Origin: Fidelibacterota bacterium
GTDB lineage: Bacteria; Fidelibacterota; UBA2242
Direction of reading: 5' to 3'
Length of the DNA stretch: 5,957 nucleotides
NCBI GenBank assembly: GCA_016936335.1
Contig: JAFGXZ010000317.1
Span: 1 to 5,957, forward strand
Part shown: positions 5,448-5,957 of the stretch, piece after piece
Position numbering within the stretch: position 1 is the first letter of the stretch
How the letters are laid out: each line of letters starts with the position of its first letter
The notes under the pieces: generated by a model
What the model saw: only the letters and a program-made list of their open reading frames with translations
Told to the model about the DNA's origin: nothing
Database searches by the model: none
Translations under genes and position numbers: made by a program

Positions 5448-5957
5448 CTAATTTTTCTTCTTTGATGATCTGTCAGACGACGAACTGGATCGTGAGGATG
5501 AACTATTGGAACTACGGCTACTCGAACTCCGGCTGTCGGTACTTGACGATGAGCTGCCGGAACTGCTTTTCGCAGGGGCTCTGTAGCTGGATCCCGATGA
5601 ACTACTGGATGAAGAATCGGAATCGGATTTTGGTTTTGAGATGGTTTTTGTTTCTGACGAAGACGATGATGATTTTGACGGTGGTGATGAATTTCTGGAT
5701 GATGAACTCTTTTTTACCGGCGCTGTAATAGTCCTCTTTGTGGAGGAATTGTTGGAACCGGAGCTTGACCTGCTTTTAATCGGTTTTGTCTCAGGCCTTG
5801 CGGGAGGAATCAATGTCGTCTGAAATCCGGGCATATCTTTGCCAGGTGACTTGATTGGGCGAATATCAAGAGCTTCAATATTTCGTGTACTTTTATCGGA
5901 CTTGACAATGCCCTCAGGCAGAGGTTGGGTTTCAGGCCGGGAATTATCGGAAACGGC
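5448..5957 (-). CDS. C-terminal part of a Ser-rich low-complexity protein (N-terminus outside window)
   Basis: The frame is open from the window's right edge to the TAG at 5448-5450, giving 169 residues. The visible part begins AVSDNSRPETQPLPEGIVKS, so the in-frame ATG at 5832-5834 is probably internal. The first 60 or so residues are Pro/Lys/Asp-rich and probably unstructured. The last hundred or so are more than half Ser, in blocks broken by Arg, Lys, Gly, Thr and Asp, and the protein ends SSSSSDRSSKKKN. Ser codons of both families (TCN and AGY) are mixed, so the protein sequence, not simple DNA slippage, appears to be maintained. No known domain is recognised and localisation cannot be judged. 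The gene ends 14 bases before the barrel gene and is probably co-transcribed with it. The tail could be a flexible linker, a surface or cell-wall extension, or a phosphorylation or glycosylation target; nothing here decides between these. Confidence 0.75.
   Translation of the reverse strand, partial: AVSDNSRPETQPLPEGIVKSDKSTRNIEALDIRPIKSPGKDMPGFQTTLIPPARPETKPIKSRSSSGSNNSSTKRTITAPVKKSSSSRNSSPPSKSSSSSSETKTISKPKSDSDSSSSSSSGSSYRAPAKSSSGSSSSSTDSRSSSSRSSNSSSSRSSSSSDRSSKKKN

Noticed and set aside
5171..5728. Plus-strand open frame of 185 codons
   Set aside because: It lies antisense to the barrel gene and the Ser-rich gene, has no family resemblance and no convincing ribosome site. The unusual composition of the Ser-rich coding strand keeps the opposite strand open.

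Overview
The window looks like chromosomal DNA of a Gram-negative bacterium. Two genes have Sec-type signal peptides and outer-membrane or periplasmic character, and the DNA is moderately AT-rich, with the AT bias strongest in the insertion-sequence remnant. The style of the proteins (FadL/OmpP1-like barrel with an NPAF motif, 'HYNGxTW' beta-propeller repeat, tandem beta-sandwich domains) resembles environmental lineages of the FCB group, such as Calditrichota, Marinimicrobia or KSB1-like phyla. That placement is an inference from style; no marker gene is present.

Layout. (1) Positions 2-436, plus strand: the 3' end of a beta-propeller protein that starts outside the window. (2) Positions 451-1137: a degenerate IS982-family insertion sequence with recognisable terminal inverted repeats. 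It lies 14 bases after the propeller gene's stop codon, and its transposase is frameshifted, has lost two internal segments and carries a catalytic Glu-to-Gln change. (3) Positions 1138-1187: a short convergent intergenic stretch with an imperfect hairpin. (4) Positions 1188-5957, minus strand: five tightly spaced genes. In transcription order these are a Ser-rich protein (N-terminus outside the window), a FadL/OmpP1-like outer-membrane barrel, a small exported protein made of two copies of one beta-sandwich-like domain, a full-length NfeD membrane serine protease, and a slipin (stomatin/SPFH) protein.

How the genes may work together. NfeD-slipin is a well-known conserved pair: in archaea the NfeD protease cleaves the C-terminal hydrophobic segment of its stomatin partner. 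Here it sits downstream of three envelope genes with gaps of 14, 29 and 71 bases, and the NfeD-slipin gap is 18 bases. One transcript could link surface or outer-membrane proteins with an inner-membrane quality-control module. However, a sigma70-like promoter candidate just before nfeD could let the pair be expressed separately. The two upstream proteins of unknown function (Ser-rich tail; exactly 100-residue internal duplication) are the least explained parts of the window. I see no phage, CRISPR, tRNA or rRNA features, and no strong evidence for an entirely new system.
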